A DNA stretch of 64,000 nucleotides from Henricia sp. BOLD:AAB3569 (lineage: Eukaryota; Echinodermata; Asteroidea; Spinulosida; Echinasteridae), in contig JBBELK010000481.1 in the NCBI GenBank assembly GCA_037783545.1, forward strand, positions 1 through 64,000. The letters are read 5' to 3'. The notes beneath the pieces are model-generated. The model was not told where the DNA came from and made no database searches. It worked only from the letters and a program-made list of their open reading frames with translations. The position numbers and the translations under genes were made by a program. Positions 11,440-25,800 of the stretch are shown in pieces. Numbering within the stretch: position 1 is the stretch's first letter; the number at the start of each line of letters is the position of its first letter.

Positions 11440-14400
11440 CTAAAAAATTGACAGACTTTCGCCGGGAAATGGCAGAGAAATTTCAGAGTTTAGGAAAAAA
11501 GGGGTTGGCGCTTCCTGGATACTCCCGCAACCTGTGGCTGTCTGTACACACCTCTTTGGTGTACTCCTGACAAGCGGCATGCTCATTGACACGGCCCAGT
11601 TTGGGACGGGATTTTGGTCAAAGTGTGGTCCAAACGTCGGCAAGTTTGGAGGTCGAAAAATTTTCCGACGAACTTCAAATTTTGCATGCTCCAAAGACTC
11701 TATATTGCGCACTTGTCCTAAAAAATTGACAGACTTTCGCCGGGAAATGACAGAGAAATTTCAGAGTTTAGGAAAAAAAGGGGTTGGCGCTTCCTGGATG
11801 CTCCCGCAACCTGTGGCTATCTCTACACACCTCTTTGGTGTACTCCTGACTCGTGCGCATGCTCAGTCCTTCGGACTGTCGTTGACACGGCCCAGTTTGG
11901 GACGGGATTTTGGTCAAAGTGTGGTCCAAACGTCGGCAAATTTGGAGGTCGAAAAATTTTCCGACGAACTTCAAATTTTGCATGCTCCAAAGACTCTATA
12001 TTGCGCACTTGTCCTAAAAAATTGACAGACTTTCGCCGGGAAATGGCAGAGAAATTTCAGAGTTTAGGAAAAAAAGGGGTTGGCGCTTCCTGGATGCTCC
12101 CGCAACCTGTGGCTGTCTGTACACACCTCTTTGGTGTACTCGTGACTCGTGCGCATGCTCAGTCCTTCGGACTGTCGTTGACACGGCCTAGTTTGGGACG
12201 GGATTTTGGTCAAAGTGTGGTCCAAACGTCGGCAAATTTGGAGGTCGAAAAATTTTCCGACGAACTTCAAATTTTGCATGCTCCAAAGACTCTATATTGC
12301 GCACTTGTCCTAAAAAAATTGACAGACTTTCGCCGGGAAATGGCAGAGAAATTTCAGAGTTTAGGAAAAAAAGGGGTTGGCGCTTCCTGGATGCTCCCGC
12401 AACCTGTGGCTGTCTGTACACACCTCTTTGGTGTACTCCTGACTCGTGCGCATGCTCATTGACACGGCCCAGTTTGGGACGGGATTTTGGTCAAAGTGTG
12501 GTCCAAACGTCGGCAAATTTGGAGGTCGAAAAATTTTCCGACGAACTTCAAATTTTGCATGCTCCAAAGACTCTATATTGCGCACTTGTCCTAAAAAATT
12601 GACAGACTTTCGCCGGGAAATGACAGAGAAATTTCAGAGTTTAGGAAAAAAAGGGGTTGGCGCTTCCTGGATGCTCCCGCAACCTGTGGCTATCTCTACA
12701 CACCTCTTTGGTGTACTCCTGACTCGTGCGCATGCTCAGTCCTTCGGACTGTCGTTGACACGGCCCAGTTTGGGACGGGATTTTGGTCAAAATGTGGTCC
12801 AAACGTCGGCAAATTTGGAAGTCGAAGAATTTTCCGACGAACTTCAAATTTTGCATGCTCCAAAGACTCTATATTGCGCACTTGTCCTAAAAAATTGACA
12901 GACTTTCGCCGGGAAATGACAGAGAAATTTCAGAGTTTAGGAAAAAAAGGGGTTGGCGCTTCCTGGATGCTCCCGCAACCTGTGGCTGTCTGTACACACC
13001 TCTTTGGTGTACTCCTGACTCGTGCGCATGCTCAGTCCTTCGGACTGTCGTTGACACGGCCCAGTTTGGGACGGGATTTTGGTCAAAGTGTGGTCCAAAC
13101 GTCGGCAAATTTGGAGGTCGAAAAATTTTCCGACGAACTTCAAATTGTGCATGCTCCAAAGACTCTATATTGCGCACTTGTCCTAAAAAATTGACAGACT
13201 TTCGCCGGGAAATGACAGAGAAATTTCAGAGTTTAGGAAAAAAAGGGGTTGGCGCTTCCTAGATGCTCCCGCAACCTGTGGCTGTCTGTACACACCTATT
13301 TGATGTACTCCTGACTCGTGCGCATGCTCAGTCCTTCGGACTGTCGTTGACACGGCCCAGTTTGGGACGGGATTTTGGTCAAAGTGTGGTCCAAACGTCG
13401 GCAAATTTGGAGGTCGAAAAATTTTCCGACGAACTTCAAATTTTGCATGCTCCAAAGACTCTATATTGCGCACTTGTCCTAAAAAATTGACAGACTTTCG
13501 CCGGGAAATGGCAGAGAAATTTCAGAGTTTAGGAAAAAAGGGGTTGGCGCTTCCTGGATGCTCCCGCAACCTGTGGCTGTCTGTACACACCTCTTTGGTG
13601 TACTCCTGACAAGTGCGCATGCTCATTGACACGGCCCAGTTTGGGACGGGATTTTGGTCAAAGTGTGGTCCAAACGTCGGCAAATTTGGAGGTCGAAAAA
13701 TTTTCCGACGAACTTCAAATTTTGCATGCTCCAAAGACTCTATATTGCGCACTTGTCCTAAAAAATTGACAGACTTTCGCCGGGAAATGACAGAGAAATT
13801 TCAGAGTTTAGGAAAAAAAGGGGTTGGCGCTTCCTGGATGCTCCCGCAACCTGTGGCTATCTCTACACACCTCTTTGGTGTACTCCTGACTCGTGCGCAT
13901 GCTCAGTCCTTCGGACTGTCGTTGACACGGCCCAGTTTGGGACGGGATTTTGGTCAAAGTGTGGTCCAAACGTCGGCAAATTTGGAGGTCGAAAAATTTT
14001 CCGACGAACTTCAAATTTTGCATGCTCCAAAGACTCTATATTGCGCACTTGTCCTAAAAAATTGACAGACTTTCGCCGGGAAATGGCAGAGAAATTTCAG
14101 AGTTTAGGAAAAAAAGGGGTTGGCGCTTCCTGGATGCTCCCGCAACCTGTGGCTGTCTGTACACACCTCTTTGGGGTACTCCTGACTCGTGCGCATGCTC
14201 AGTCCTTCGGACTGTCGTTGACACGGCCCAGTTTGGGACGGGATTTTGGTCAAAGTGTGGTCCAAACGTCGGCAAATTTGGAGGTCGAAAAATTTTCCGA
14301 CGAACTTCAAATTGTGCATGCTCCAAAGACTCTATATTGCGCACTTGTCCTAAAAAATTGACAGACTTTCGCCGGGAAATGACAGAGAAATTTCAGAGTT

Positions 14401-17260
14401 TAGGAAAAAAAGGGGTTGGCGCTTCCTAGATGCTCCCGCAACCTGTGGCTGTCTGTACACACCTATTTGGTGTACTCCTGACTCGTGCGCATGCTCTGTC
14501 CTTCGGACTGTCGTTGACACGGCCCAGTTTGGGACGGGATTTTGGTCAAAGTGTGGTCCAAACGTCGGAAAATTTGGAGGTCGAAAAATTTTCCGACGAA
14601 CTTCAAATTTTGCATGCTCCAAAGACTCTATATTGCGCACTTGTCCTAAAAAATTGACAGACTTTCGCCGGGAAATGGCAGAGAAATTTCAGAGTTTAGG
14701 AAAAAAGGGGTTGGCGCTTCCTGGATGCTCCCGCAACCTGTGGCTGTCTGTACACACCTCTTTGGTGTACTCCTGACAAGTGCGCATGCTCATTGACACG
14801 GCCCAGTTTGGGACGGGATTTTGGTCAAAGTGTGGTCCAAACGTCGGCAAATTTGGAGGTCGAAAAATTTTCCGACGAACTTCAAATTTTGCATGCTCCA
14901 AAGACTCTATATTGCGCACTTGTCCTAAAAAATTGACAGACTTTCGCCGGGAAATGACAGAGAAATTTCAGAGTTTAGGAAAAAAAGGGGTTGGCGCTTC
15001 CTGGATGCTCCCGCAACCTGTGGCTATCTCTACACACCTCTTTGGTGTACTCCTGACTCGTGCGCATGCTCAGTCCTTCGGACTGTCGTTGACACGGCCC
15101 AGTTTGGGACGGGATTTTGGTCAAAGTGTGGTCCAAACGTCGGCAAATTTGGAGGTCGAAAAATTTTCCGACGAACTTCAAATTTTGCATGCTCCAAAGA
15201 CTCTATATTGCGCACTTGTCCTAAAAAATTGACAGACTTTCGCCGGGAAATGGCAGAGAAATTTCAGAGTTTAGGAAAAAAAGGGGTTGGCGCTTCCTGG
15301 ATGCTCCCGCAACCTGTGGCTGTCTGTACACACCTCTTTGGTGTACTCGTGACTCGTGCGCATGCTCAGTCCTTCGGACTGTCGTTGACACGGCCTAGTT
15401 TGGGACGGGATTTTGGTCAAAGTGTGGTCCAAACGTCGGCAAATTTGGAGGTCGAAAAATTTTCCGACGAACTTCAAATTTTGCATGCATCAAAGACTCT
15501 ATATTGCGCACTTGTCCTAAAAAAATTGACAGACTTTCGCCGGGAAATGGCAGAGAAATTTCAGAGTTTAGGAAAAAAAGGGGTTGGCGCTTCCTGGATG
15601 CTCCCGCAACCTGTGGCTGTCTGTACACACCTCTTTGGTGTACTCCTGACTCGTGCGCATGCTCATTGACACGGCCCAGTTTGGGACGGGATTTTGGTCA
15701 AAGTGTGGTCCAAACGTCGGCAAATTTGGAGGTCGAAAAATTTTCCGACGAACTTCAAATTTTGCATGCTCCAAAGACTCTATATTGCGCACTTGTCCTA
15801 AAAAATTGACAGACTTTCGCCGGGAAATGACAGAGAAATTTCAGAGTTTAGGAAAAAAAGGGGTTGGCGCTTCCTGGATGCTCCCGCAACCTGTGGCTAT
15901 CTCTACACACCTCTTTGGTGTACTCCTGACTCGTGCGCATGCTCAGTCCTTCGGACTGTCGTTGACACGGCCCAGTTTGGGACGGGATTTTGGTCAAAAT
16001 GTGGTCCAAACGTCGGCAAATTTGGAAGTCGAAGAATTTTCCGACGAACTTCAAATTTTGCATGCTCCAAAGACTCTATATTGCGCACTTGTCCTAAAAA
16101 ATTGACAGACTTTCGCCGGGAAATGACAGAGAAATTTCAGAGTTTAGGAAAAAAAGGGGTTGGCGCTTCCTGGATGCTCCCGCAACCTGTGGCTGTCTGT
16201 ACACACCTCTTTGGTGTACTCCTGACTCGTGCGCATGCTCAGTCCTTCGGACTGTCGTTGACACGGCCCAGTTTGGGACGGGATTTTGGTCAAAGTGTGG
16301 TCCAAACGTCGGCAAATTTGGAGGTCGAAAAATTTTCCGACGAACTTCAAATTGTGCATGCTCCAAAGACTCTATATTGCGCACTTGTCCTAAAAAATTG
16401 ACAGACTTTCGCCGGGAAATGACAGAGAAATTTCAGAGTTTAGGAAAAAAAGGGGTTGGCGCTTCCTAGATGCTCCCGCAACCTGTGGCTGTCTGTACAC
16501 ACCTATTTGGTGTACTCCTGACTCGTGCGCATGCTCAGTCCTTCGGACTGTCGTTGACACGGCCCAGTTTGGGACGGGATTTTGGTCAAAGTGTGGTCCA
16601 AACGTCGGCAAATTTGGAGGTCGAAAAATTTTCCGACGAACTTCAAATTTTGCATGCTCCAAAGACTCTATATTGCGCACTTGTCCTAAAAAATTGACAG
16701 ACTTTCGCCGGGAAATGGCAGAGAAATTTCAGAGTTTAGGAAAAAAGGGGTTGGCGCTTCCTGGATGCTCCCGCAACCTGTGGCTGTCTGTACACACCTC
16801 TTTGGTGTACTCCTGACAAGTGCGCATGCTCATTGACACGGCCCAGTTTGGGACGGGATTTTGGTCAAAGTGTGGTCCAAACGTCGGCAAATTTGGAGGT
16901 CGAAAAATTTTCCGACGAACTTCAAATTTTGCATGCTCCAAAGACTCTATATTGCGCACTTGTCCTAAAAAATTGACAGACTTTCGCCGGGAAATGACAG
17001 AGAAATTTAAGAGTTTAGGAAAAAAAGGGGTTGGCGCTTCCTGGATGCTCCCGCAACCTGTGGCTATCTCTACACACCTCTTTGGTGTACTCCTGACTCG
17101 TGCGCATGCTCAGTCCTTCGAACTGTCGTTGACACGGCCCAGTTTGGGACGGGATTTTGGTCAAAGTGTGGTCCAAACGTCGGCAAATTTGGAGGTCGAA
17201 AAATTTTCCGACGAACTTCAAATTTTGCATGCTCCAAAGACTCTATATTGCGCACTTGTC
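11440..17260 (+). repeat. Higher-order repeat: 2040, 1167 and 3207-bp periods
   Basis: Blocks recur at 2040 bp (12001 to 14041), 1167 bp (14041 to 15208) and their sum, 3207 bp (12001 to 15208, 12446 to 15653, 12874 to 16081, 13613 to 16820). Markers are GGCTATCTCTAC, CAAATTGTGCATG, CCTAGATGC with CCTATTTGG, and the 16-bp-deleted monomers. The additive periods imply successive unequal exchanges between copies a whole number of monomers apart. Confidence 0.85.
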
Positions 17261-20200
17261 CTAAAAAATTGACAGACTTTCGCCGAGAAATGACAGAGAA
17301 ATTTCAGAGTTTAGGAAAAAAAGGGGTTGGCGCTTCCTGGATGCTCCCGCAACCTGTGGCTGTCTGTACACACCTCTTTGGTGTACTCCTGACTCGTGCG
17401 CATGCTCAGTCCTTCGGACTGTCGTTGACACGGCCCAGTTTGGGACGGGATTTTGGTCAAAGTGTGGTCCAAACGTCGGCAAATTTGGAGGTCGAAAATT
17501 TTTCCGACGAACTTCAAATTTTGCATGCTCCAAAGACTCTATATTGCGCACTTGTCCTAAAAAATTGACAGACTTTCGCCGGGAAATGGCAGAGAAATTT
17601 CAGAGTTTAGGAAAAAAGGGGTTGGCGCTTCCTGGATGCTCCCGCAACCTGTGGCTGTCTGTACACACCTCTTTGGTGTACTCCTGACTCGTGCGCATGC
17701 TCAGTCCTTCGGACTGTCGTTGACACGGCCCAGTTTGGGACGGGATTTTGGTCAAAGTGTGGTCCAAACGTCGGCAAATTTGGAGGTCGAAAAATTTTCC
17801 GACGAACTTCAAATTGTGCATGCTCCAAAGACTCTATATTGCGCACTTGTCCTAAAAAATTGACAGACTTTCGCCCAGAAATGACAGAGAAATTTCAGAG
17901 TTTAGGAAAAAAAGGGGTTGGCGCTTCCTAGATGCTCCCGCAACCTGTGGCTGTCTGTACACACCTATTTGGTGTACTCCTGACTCGTGCGCATGCTCAG
18001 TCCTTCGGACTGTCGTTGACACGGCCCAGTTTGGGACGGGATTTTGGTCAAAGTGTGGTCCAAACGTCGGCAAATTTGGAGGTCGAAAAATTTTCCGACG
18101 AACTTCAAATTTTGCATGCTCCAAAGACTCTATATTGCGCACTTGTCCTAAAAAATTGACAGACTTTCGCCGGGAAATGGCAGAGAAATTTCAGAGTTTA
18201 GGAAAAAAGGGGTTGGCGCTTCCTGGATGCTCCCGCAACCTGTGGCTGTCTGTACACACCTCTTTGGTGTACTCCTGACAAGTGCGCATGCTCAGTCCTT
18301 CGGACTGTCGTTGACACGGCCCAGTTTGGGACGGGATTTTGGTCAAAGTGTGGTCCAAACGTCGGCAAATTTGGAGGTCGCAAAATTTTCCGACGAACTT
18401 CAAATTTTGCATGCTCCAAAGACTCTATATTGCGCACTTGTCCTAAAAAATTGACAGACTTTCGCCGGGAAATGACAGAGAAATTTCAGAGTTTAGGAAA
18501 AAAGGGGTTGGCGCTTCCTGGATGCTCCCGCAACCTGTGGCTGTCTGTACACACCTCTTTGGTGTACTCCTGACTCGTGCGCATGCTCAGTCCTTCGGAC
18601 TGTCGTTGACACGGCCCAGTTTGGGACGGGATTTTGGTCAAAGTGTGGTCCAAACGTCGGCAAATTTGGAGGTCGAAAAATTTTCCGACGAACTTCAAAT
18701 TTTGCATGCTCCAAAGACTCTATATTGCGCACTTGTCCTAAAAAATTGACAGACTTTCGCCGAGAAATGACAGAGAAATTTCAGAGTTTAGGAAAAAAAG
18801 GGGTTGGCGCTTCCTGGATGCTCCCGCAACCTGTGGCTGTCTGTACACACCTCTTTGGTGTACTCCTGACTCGTGCGCATGCTCAGTCCTTCGGACTGTC
18901 GTTGACACGGCCCAGTTTGGGACGGGATTTTGGTCAAAGTGTGGTCCAAACGTCGGCAAATTTGGAGGTCGAAAATTTTTCCGACGAACTTCAAATTTTG
19001 CATGCTCCAAAGACTCTATATTGCGCACTTGTCCTAAAAAATTGACAGACTTTCGCCGGGAAATGGCAGAGAAATTTCAGAGTTTAGGAAAAAAGGGGTT
19101 GGCGCTTCCTGGATGCTCCCGCAACCTGTGGCTGTCTGTACACACCTCTTTGGTGTACTCCTGACTCGTGCGCATGCTCAGTCCTTCGGACTGTCGTTGA
19201 CACGGCCCAGTTTGGGACGGGATTTTGGTCAAAGTGTGGTCCAAACGTCGGCAAATTTGGAGGTCGAAAAATTTTCCGACGAACTTCAAATTGTGCATGC
19301 TCCAAAGACTCTATATTGCGCACTTGTCCTAAAAAATTGACAGACTTTCGCCCACAAATGACAGAGAAATTTCAGAGTTTAGGAAAAAAAGGGGTTGGCG
19401 CTTCCTAGATGCTCCCGCAACCTGTGGCTGTCTGTACACACCTATTTGGTGTACTCCTGACTCGTGCGCATGCTCAGTCCTTCGGACTGTCGTTGACACG
19501 GCCCAGTTTGGGACGGGATTTTGGTCAAAGTGTGGTCCAAACGTCGGCAAATTTGGAGGTCGAAAAATTTTCCGACGAACTTCAAATTTTGCATGCTCCA
19601 AAGACTCTATATTGCGCACTTGTCCTAAAAAATTGACAGACTTTCGCCGGGAAATGGCAGAGAAATTTCAGAGTTTAGGAAAAAAGGGGTTGGCGCTTCC
19701 TGGATGCTCCCGCAACCTGTGGCTGTCTGTACACACCTCTTTGGTGTACTCCTGACAAGTGCGCATGCTCAGTCCTTCGGACTGTCGTTGACACGGCCCA
19801 GTTTGGGACGGGATTTTGGTCAAAGTGTGGTCCAAACGTCGGCAAATTTGGAGGTCGCAAAATTTTCCGACGAACTTCAAATTTTGCATGCTCCAAAGAC
19901 TCTATATTGCGCACTTGTCCTAAAAAATTGACAGACTTTCGCCGGGAAATGACAGAGAAATTTCAGAGTTTAGGAAAAAAGGGGTTGGCGCTTCCTGGAT
20001 GCTCCCGCAACCTGTGGCTGTCTGTACACACCTCTTTGGTGTACTCCTGACTCGTGCGCATGCTCAGTCCTTCGGACTGTCGTTGACACGGCCCAGTTTG
20101 GGACGGGATTTTGGTCAAAGTGTGGTCCAAACGTCGGCAAATTTGGAGGTCGAAAAATTTTCCGACGAACTTCAAATTTTGCATGCTCCAAAGACTCTAT

Positions 20201-22885
20201 ATTGCGCACTTGTCCTAAAAAATTGACAGACTTTCGCCGGGAAATGACAGAGAAATGTCAGAGTTTAGGAAAAAAACGGGTTGGCGCTTTCTGGATGCTC
20301 CCGCAACCTGTGGCTGTCTGTACACACCTCTTTGGTGTACTCCTGACTCGTGCGCATGCTCAGTCCTTCGGACTGTCGTTGACACGGCCCAGTTTGGGAC
20401 GGGATTTTGGTCAAAGTGTGGTCCAAACGTCGGCAAATTTGGAGGTCGAAAAATTTTCCGACGAACTTCAAATTTTGCATGCTCCAAAGACTCTATATTG
20501 CGCACTTGTCCTAAAAAATTGACAGACTTTCGCCGGGAAATGGCAGAGAAATTTCAGAGTTTAGGAAAAAAGGGGTTGGCGCTTCCTGGATGCTCCCGCA
20601 ACCTGTGGCTGTCTGTACACACCTCTTTGGTGTACTCCTGACAAGTGCGCATGCTCAGTCCTTCGGACTGTCGTTGACACGGCCCAGTTTGGGACGGGAT
20701 TTTGGTCAAAGTGTGGTCCAAACGTCGGCAAATTTGGAGGTCGCAAAATTTTCCGACGAACTTCAAATTTTGCATGCTCCAAAGACTCTATATTGCGCAC
20801 TTGTCCTAAAAAATTGACAGACTTTCGCCGGGAAATGACAGAGAAATTTCAGAGTTTAGGAAAAAAGGGGTTGGCGCTTCCTGGATGCTCCCGCAACCTG
20901 TGGCTGTCTGTACACACCTCTTTGGTGTACTCCTGACTCGTGCGCATGCTCAGTCCTTCGGACTGTCGTTGACACGGCCCAGTTTGGGACGGGATTTTGG
21001 TCAAAGTGTGGTCCAAACGTCGGCAAATTTGGAGGTCGAAAAATTTTCCGACGAACTTCAAATTTTGCATGCTCCAAAGACTCTATATTGCGCACTTGTC
21101 CTAAAAAATTGACAGACTTTCGCCGAGAAATGACAGAGAAATTTCAGAGTTTAGGAAAAAAAGGGGTTGGCGCTTCCTGGATGCTCCCGCAACCTGTGGC
21201 TGTCTGTACACACCTCTTTGGTGTACTCCTGACTCGTGCGCATGCTCAGTCCTTCGGACTGTCGTTGACACGGCCCAGTTTGGGACGGGATTTTGGTCAA
21301 AGTGTGGTCCAAACGTCGGCAAATTTGGAGGTCGAAAATTTTTCCGACGAACTTCAAATTTTGCATGCTCCAAAGACTCTATATTGCGCACTTGTCCTAA
21401 AAAATTGACAGACTTTCGCCGGGAAATGGCAGAGAAATTTCAGAGTTTAGGAAAAAAGGGGTTGGCGCTTCCTGGATGCTCCCGCAACCTGTGGCTGTCT
21501 GTACACACCTCTTTGGTGTACTCCTGACTCGTGCGCATGCTCAGTCCTTCGGACTGTCGTTGACACGGCCCAGTTTGGGACGGGATTTTGGTCAAAGTGT
21601 GGTCCAAACGTCGGCAAATTTGGAGGTCGAAAAATTTTCCGACGAACTTCAAATTGTGCATGCTCCAAAGACTCTATATTGCGCACTTGTCCTAAAAAAT
21701 TGACAGACTTTCGCCCAGAAATGACAGAGAAATTTCAGAGTTTAGGAAAAAAAGGGGTTGGCGCTTCCTAGATGCTCCCGCAACCTGTGGCTGTCTGTAC
21801 ACACCTATTTGGTGTACTCCTGACTCGTGCGCATGCTCAGTCCTTCGGACTGTCGTTGACACGGCCCAGTTTGGGACGGGATTTTGGTCAAAGTGTGGTC
21901 CAAACGTCGGCAAATTTGGAGGTCGAAAAATTTTCCGACGAACTTCAAATTTTGCATGCTCCAAAGACTCTATATTGCGCACTTGTCCTAAAAAATTGAC
22001 AGACTTTCGCCGGGAAATGGCAGAGAAATTTCAGAGTTTAGGAAAAAAGGGGTTGGCGCTTCCTGGATGCTCCCGCAACCTGTGGCTGTCTGTACACACC
22101 TCTTTGGTGTACTCCTGACAAGTGCGCATGCTCAGTCCTTCGGACTGTCGTTGACACGGCCCAGTTTGGGACGGGATTTTGGTCAAAGTGTGGTCCAAAC
22201 GTCGGCAAATTTGGAGGTCGCAAAATTTTCCGACGAACTTCAAATTTTGCATGCTCCAAAGACTCTATATTGCGCACTTGTCCTAACAAATTGACAGACT
22301 TTCGCCGGGAAATGACAGAGAAATTTCAGAGTTTAGGAAAAAAGGGGTTGGCGCTTCCTGGATGCTCCCGCAACCTGTGGCTGTCTGTACACACCTCTTT
22401 GGTGTACTCCTGACTCGTGCGCATGCTCAGTCCTTCGGACTGTCGTTGACACGGCCCAGTTTGGGACGGGATTTTGGTCAAAGTGTGGTCCAAACGTCGG
22501 CAAATTTGGAGGTCGAAAAATTTTCCGACGAACTTCAAATTTTGCATGCTCCAAAGACTCTATATTGCGCACTTGTCCTAAAAAATTGACAGACTTTCGC
22601 CGGGAAATGACAGAGAAATTTCAGAGTTTAGGAAAAAAACGGGTTGGCGCTTTCTGGATGCTCCCGCAACCTGTGGCTGTCTGTACACACCTCTTTGGTG
22701 TACTCCTGACTCGTGCGCATGCTCAGTCCTTCGGACTGTCGTTGACACGGCCCAGTTTGGGACGGGATTTTGGTCAAAGTGTGGTCCAAACGTCGGCAAA
22801 TTTGGAGGTGGAAAAATTTTCCGACGAACTTCAAATTTTGCATGCTCCAAAGACTCTATATTGCGCACTTGTCCTAAAAAATTGA
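17248..22885 (+). repeat. Higher-order repeat: 1477-bp pentamer and 2363-bp octamer
   Basis: Five monomers starting at 17248 recur at 18725 (offset 1477). Eight starting at 18725 recur at 21088 (offset 2363), and an internal 886-bp shift links 19668 with 20554. Shared markers are CGCCGAGAAATGAC, GTCGAAAATTTTTCC, CAAATTGTGCATG, CGCCCAGAAATGAC (CGCCCACAAATG in one copy), CCTATTTGG, GGTCGCAAAATT, and AAAAAACGGG with GCGCTTTCTGG. Confidence 0.85.
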
Positions 22886-25800
22886 CAGACTTTCGCCGGG
22901 AAATGGCTGAGAAATTTTAGAGTTTAGGAAAAAAAGGGGTTGGCGCTTCCTGGATGCTCCCGCAACCTGTGGCTGTCTGTACACACCTCTTTGGTGTACT
23001 CCTGACTCGTGCGCATGCTCAGTCCTTCGGACTGTCGTTGACACGGCCCAGTTTGGGACGGGATTTTGGTCAAAGTGTGGTCCAAACGTCGGCAAATTTG
23101 GAGGTCGAAAAATTTTCCGACGAACTTCAAATTGTGCATGCTCCAAAGACTCTATATTGCGCACTTGTCCTAAAAAATTGACAGACTTTCGCCCGGAAAT
23201 GACAGAGAAATTTCAGAGTTTAGGAAAAAAGGGGTTGGCGCTTCCTGGATGCTCCCGCAACCTGTGCCTGTCTGTACACACCTCTTTGGTGTACTCCTGA
23301 CAAGTGCGCATGCTCAGTCCTTCGGACTGTCGTTGACACGGCCCAGTTTGGGACGGGATTTTGGTCAAAGTGTGGTCCAAACGTCGGCAAATTTGGAGGT
23401 CGAAAAATTTTCCGACGAACTTCAAATTTTGCATGCTCCAAAGACTCTATATTGCGCACTTGTCCTAAAAAATTGACAGACTTTCGCCGGGAAATGACAG
23501 AGAAATTTCAGAGTTTAGGAAAAAAGGGGTTGGCGCTTCCTGGATGCTCCCGCAACCTGTGGCTGTCTGTACACACCTCTTTGGTGTACTCCTGACTCGT
23601 GCGCATGCTCAGTCCTTCGGACTGTCGTTGACACGGCCCAGTTTGGGACGGGATTTTGGTCAAAGTGTGGTCCAAACGTCGGCAAATTTGGAGGTGGAAA
23701 AATTTTCCGACGAACTTCAAATTTTGCATGCTCCAAAGACTCTATATTGCGCACTTGTCCTAAAAAATTGACAGACTTTCGCCGGGAAATGGCAGAGAAA
23801 TTTTAGAGTTTAGGAAAAAAAGGGGTTGGCGCTTCCTGGATGCTCCCGCAACCTGTGGCTGTCTGTACACACCTCTTTGGTGTACTCCTGACTCGTGCGC
23901 ATGCTCAGTCCTTCGGACTGTCGTTGACACGGCCCAGTTTGGGACGGGATTTTGGTCAAAGTGTGGTCCAAACGTCGGCAAATTTGGAGGTCGAAAAATT
24001 TTCCGACGAACTTCAAATTGTGCATGCTCCAAAGACTCTATATTGCGCACTTGTCCTAAAAAATTGACAGACTTTCGCCCGGAAATGACAGAGAAATTTC
24101 AGAGTTTAGGAAAAAAAGGGGTTGGCGCTTCCTAGATGCTCCCGCAACCTGTGGCTGTCTGTACACACCTATTTGGTGTACTCCTGACTCGTGCGCATGC
24201 TCAGTCCTTCGGACTGTCGTTGACACGGCCCAGTTTGGGACGGGATTTTGGTCAAAGTGTGGTCCAAACGTCGGCAAATTTGGAGGTCGAAAAATTGTCC
24301 GACGAACTTCAAATTTTGCATGCTCCAAAGACTCTATATTGCGCACTTGTCCTAAAAAATTGACAGACTTTCGCCGGGAAATGGCAGAGAAATTTCAGAG
24401 TTTAGGAAAAAAGGGGTTGGCGCTTCCTGGATGCTCCCGCAACCTGTGGCTGTCTGTACACACCTCTTTGGTGTACTCCTGACAAGTGCGCATGCTCAGT
24501 CCTTCGGACTGTCGTTGACACGGCCCAGTTTGGGACGGGATTTTGGTCAAAGTGTGGTCCAAACGTCGGCAAATTTGGAGGTCGAACAATTTTCCGACGA
24601 ACTTCAAATTTTGCATGCTCCAAAGACTCTATATTGCGCACTTGTCCTAAAAAATTGACAGACTTTCGCCGGGAAATGACAGAGAAATTTCAGAGTTTAG
24701 GAAAAAAGGGGTTGGCGCTTCCTGGATGCTCCCGCAACCTGTGGCTGTCTGTACACACCTCTTTGGTGTACTCCTGACTCGTGCGCATACTCAGTCCTTC
24801 GGACTGTCGTTGACACGGCCCAGTTTGGGACGGGATTTGGGTCAAAGTGTGGTCCAAACGTCGGCAAATTTGGAGGTGGAAAAATTTTCCGACGAACTTC
24901 AAATTTTGCATGCTCCAAAGACTCTATATTGCGCACTTGTCCTAAAAAATTGACAGACTTTCGCCGGGAAATGGCAGAGAAATTTCAGAGTTTAGGAAAA
25001 AAAGGGGTTGGCGCTTCCTGGATGCTCCCGCAACCTGTGGCTGTCTGTACACACCTCTTTGGTGTACTCCTGACAAGTGCGCATGCTCAGTCCTTCGGAC
25101 TGTCGTTGACACGGCCCAGTTTGGGACGGGATTTTGGTCAAAGTGTGGTCCAAACGTCGGCAAATTTGGAGGTCGAAAAAATTTCCGACGAACTTCAAAT
25201 TTTGCATGCTCCAAAGACTCTATATTGCGCACTTGTCTTAAAAATTGACAGACTTTCGCCGGGAAATGACAGAGAAATTTCAGAGTTTAGGAAAAAAAGG
25301 GGTTGGCGCTTCCTGGATGCTCCCGCAACCTGTGGCTGTCTGTACACACCTCTTTGGTGTACTCCTGACTCGTGCGCATGCTCAGTCCTTCGGACTGTCG
25401 TTGACACGGCCCAGTTTGGGACGGGATTTTGGTCAAAGTGTGGTCCAAACGTCGGCAAATTTGGAGGTGGAAAAATTTTCCGACGAACTTCAAATTTTGC
25501 ATGCTCCAAAGACTCTATATTGCGCACTTGTCCTGAAAAAAATTGACAGACTTTCGCCGGGAAATGACAGAGAAATTTCAAAGTTTAGGAAAAAAAGGGT
25601 TTGGCGCTTCCTGGATGCTCCCGCAACCTGTGGCTGTCTGTACACACGTCTTTGGTGTACTCCTTACTCGTGCGCATGCTCAGTCCTTCGGACTGTCGTT
25701 GACACGGCCCAGTTTGGGACGGGATTTTGGTCAAAGTGTGGTCCAAACGTCGGCAAATTTGGAGGTCGAAAAATTTTCCGACGAACTTCAAATTTTGCAT

